Part shown: one piece after another, positions 21,394 through 22,468 of the stretch
Numbering within the stretch: the stretch's first letter is position 1
Layout: each line of letters starts with the position of its first letter
Origin: Anaerolineae bacterium
GTDB lineage: Bacteria; Chloroflexota; Anaerolineae; 4572-78; J111
DNA: 22,468 nucleotides
NCBI GenBank assembly: GCA_023151115.1
Contig: JAKLJP010000080.1
Span: forward strand, 1 to 22,468
Reading direction: 5' to 3'
The notes under the pieces: model-generated
The model's input: the letters and a program-made list of their open reading frames with translations, nothing else
Databases searched by the model: none
What the model was told of the DNA's origin: nothing
Translations under genes and position numbers: made by a program

Positions 21394-22038
21394 TTGGAGC
21401 CCCTGTTGAAGGTCCACTGGCTGGACAGCCTGCCCCCGGAAAAGCGAACCATTTACCTGGTTCTCCTGGGCATTATTTTGTTAACTATCCCCTGCTACTG
21501 TCTGGGGTTTTTTACCCTAAGCTCCGCTCCTCCGCTGGAAGAGGCGCTCACCCCTACCCGCTTTGTCATCACCTTACCCAGCCCTACCCCCTCGCCAGTT
21601 AACCAAACGCCCCTGCCAACTTCAGAGGATGGCCCCCCGACTGCTACGGCTACCCGCGTTATCGGTTCACCCACAGCCACCCTGGAGCCGACGCCCACCC
21701 AGTCCTTCCCGACCGTCGTCGCCAGCAAAACGCCTACACCGTTACCGCCAACGCTGACCCCCACGCCGACCGCCACCTTCTTGCCATCTGCCACCCCCAC
21801 CGGCACATCTTTACCCACCAACACACCTACGGCCACCGGCACATCCACCCGGACTCCCGCTCCGACATCTACGGGCACGGCTACGCCTACCCCCACCGCT
21901 ACGGGCACGCCCACCGAAACCCCTACCGAGACCGCTACAGTCGAAACGCCCACCGAAACACCTACGCCCACTGAAACCGCCACCGAAACGCCTACCGCTA
22001 CCACTGAAGCCCCGGCCACTGCTGAACCGAGTCCGTAA
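21394..22038 (+). CDS. Membrane-anchored Thr/Pro-rich low-complexity protein
   Basis: The 214-residue protein has a short cytoplasmic N-terminus and one membrane helix (about 20-41, [20 protein letters not shown]). An exported tail of about 170 residues is almost entirely Thr, Pro, Ala, Ser and Glu in TPT, TATP and TETPTPT patterns. There is no folded domain. Such stretches are common in Chloroflexota as extracellular linkers or stalks, and are plausible targets for O-glycosylation. No ATG opens this frame; a TTG at 21394 is the likely start, with another TTG four codons on. No strong ribosome binding site is visible. The coding potential is supported by the helix and the long biased frame. 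Confidence 0.7.
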   Translation: MEPLLKVHWLDSLPPEKRTIYLVLLGIILLTIPCYCLGFFTLSSAPPLEEALTPTRFVITLPSPTPSPVNQTPLPTSEDGPPTATATRVIGSPTATLEPTPTQSFPTVVASKTPTPLPPTLTPTPTATFLPSATPTGTSLPTNTPTATGTSTRTPAPTSTGTATPTPTATGTPTETPTETATVETPTETPTPTETATETPTATTEAPATAEPSP

Positions 22039-22080
22039 TCTAATGAGTTTTGACTGCAAGCAAAATTGGGTAATGTGTCT

Positions 22081-22164
22081 GGAGGACTGGGGGATTGCGC
22101 TCTGCGTGCCTTTGGCAAGGTTGGATGTCTGTTTATCCAATCCTCCAGCCTTCCAACCTTCGAG
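22081..22164. repeat. Heptad-period inverted repeat, CCAATCC-type
   Basis: Left arm units GGAGGAC and TGGGGGA (22081-22094) are complementary to right arm units of CCAATCC and TCCAGCC type (22137-22164). The element occupies the middle of the 290-bp gap before the last gene; I see nothing else in that gap. Confidence 0.65.
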
Positions 22165-22329
22165 CCAAAGGCCCCCTATGGGCAGGTTATTTACCGGAAA
22201 ATTAAATCTTATTAGAGCCACCTTATTTTGCCCCTATTCGATTGACTCCAGAATTTAACAGAAGTATACTACGGTGCTGCGTGGGGTGTAAGCACAAAGT
22301 ATCAACCCGTTGGTGAGAAGGGAATTGCT

Positions 22330-22468
22330 GTGGGTGTAACTCAGCGAACTGGGATTTTAATCGGGCTGCTGTATTACTCAGTTGCCTGTCAATCTGCTGC
22401 CCCGCCAGCGCTGCCCACGCCAGAACCTGAACCTACCTACACCCTCTACCCCACTTACACCCCTTACC
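22330..22468 (+). CDS. Probable exported lipoprotein, 5' part only
   Basis: The frame opens at a GTG preceded by AAGGGA and runs off the window edge after 46 codons. The N-terminus (MGVTQRTGILIGLLYYSVAC) looks like a lipoprotein signal peptide with Cys20 as the lipidation site, although the -3 residue is Ser rather than Leu, so the lipobox is imperfect. After the cysteine the chain becomes a Pro/Thr/Tyr linker (PTPEPEPTYT, then TYTP motifs) of the type that tethers extracellular domains in Chloroflexota. The function depends on domains outside the window. Confidence 0.6.
   Translation, partial: MGVTQRTGILIGLLYYSVACQSAAPPALPTPEPEPTYTLYPTYTPY

Noticed and set aside
21495..22221. Minus-strand frames encoding Val/Gly- and Arg/Gly-rich repeats
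   Set aside because: They are antisense images of the Thr/Pro-rich coding repeat. The plus-strand frame has a membrane anchor and fits a known protein style.
1..22468. tRNA or rRNA genes
   Set aside because: No T-loop-like GGTTCGAAT sequence with matching stems and no rRNA-like sequence was seen on either strand by eye.

Overview
The window reads as a chromosomal segment of a free-living bacterium, most likely a member of the Chloroflexota (Anaerolineae-like). This placement is an inference. It rests on the Thr/Pro-rich 'TPTPT' membrane-anchored proteins at the right end, a large DUF2723/TMEM260-type membrane glycosyltransferase, frequent GTG/TTG starts, and a moderately GC-rich background. 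No rRNA, tRNA, CRISPR array, transposase or phage gene was found.

Left part (1-9.7 kb, mostly minus strand). A truncated type I methyltransferase (HsdM) fragment is followed by a DMT-family exporter coupled to uracil phosphoribosyltransferase (upp). Two plus-strand tatA paralogs sit behind a good sigma-70 promoter and share a bidirectional terminator with the next minus-strand pair, an FAD-linked oxidase translationally coupled to a stand-alone archaeal-type threonyl-tRNA synthetase editing domain. An AT-richer two-gene island follows: an HNH nuclease and an NgoMIV-type restriction endonuclease with all family catalytic and recognition residues but no methyltransferase beside it. Then come asnS with a small upstream gene and a cax-type Ca2+/H+ antiporter.

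Middle (9.8-16.6 kb). A plus-strand DUF2723 membrane protein and a short gene resembling a molybdopterin-dehydrogenase FAD subunit lie tail-to-tail with a very compact five-gene minus-strand operon. That operon starts with an AviRa-like 23S rRNA methyltransferase, then a phosphotransferase, DUF1801, a DUF6714-like gene and a DUF5946 gene. A separate SpoIIAA/STAS-like gene has a perfect TTGACA-17-TATAAT promoter.

Right part (16.6-22.5 kb, plus strand). A roughly 690-bp divergent intergenic region carries two exact DnaA boxes and REP-like palindromes. It is followed by a degenerate-Nudix gene, a YhbP/UPF0306-like flavin protein, a YacP-type NYN nuclease with a probable leaderless transcript, a soluble histidine kinase, a REC-histidine kinase hybrid, a Thr/Pro-rich anchored protein, and the start of a probable lipoprotein.

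The strongest unexplained signal is structural. Most longer intergenic gaps contain short arrays with an exact 7-bp period. The unit sequence differs from gap to gap, but within a gap the arrays usually form two mutually complementary inverted arms. One such array lies in frame inside a coding sequence.
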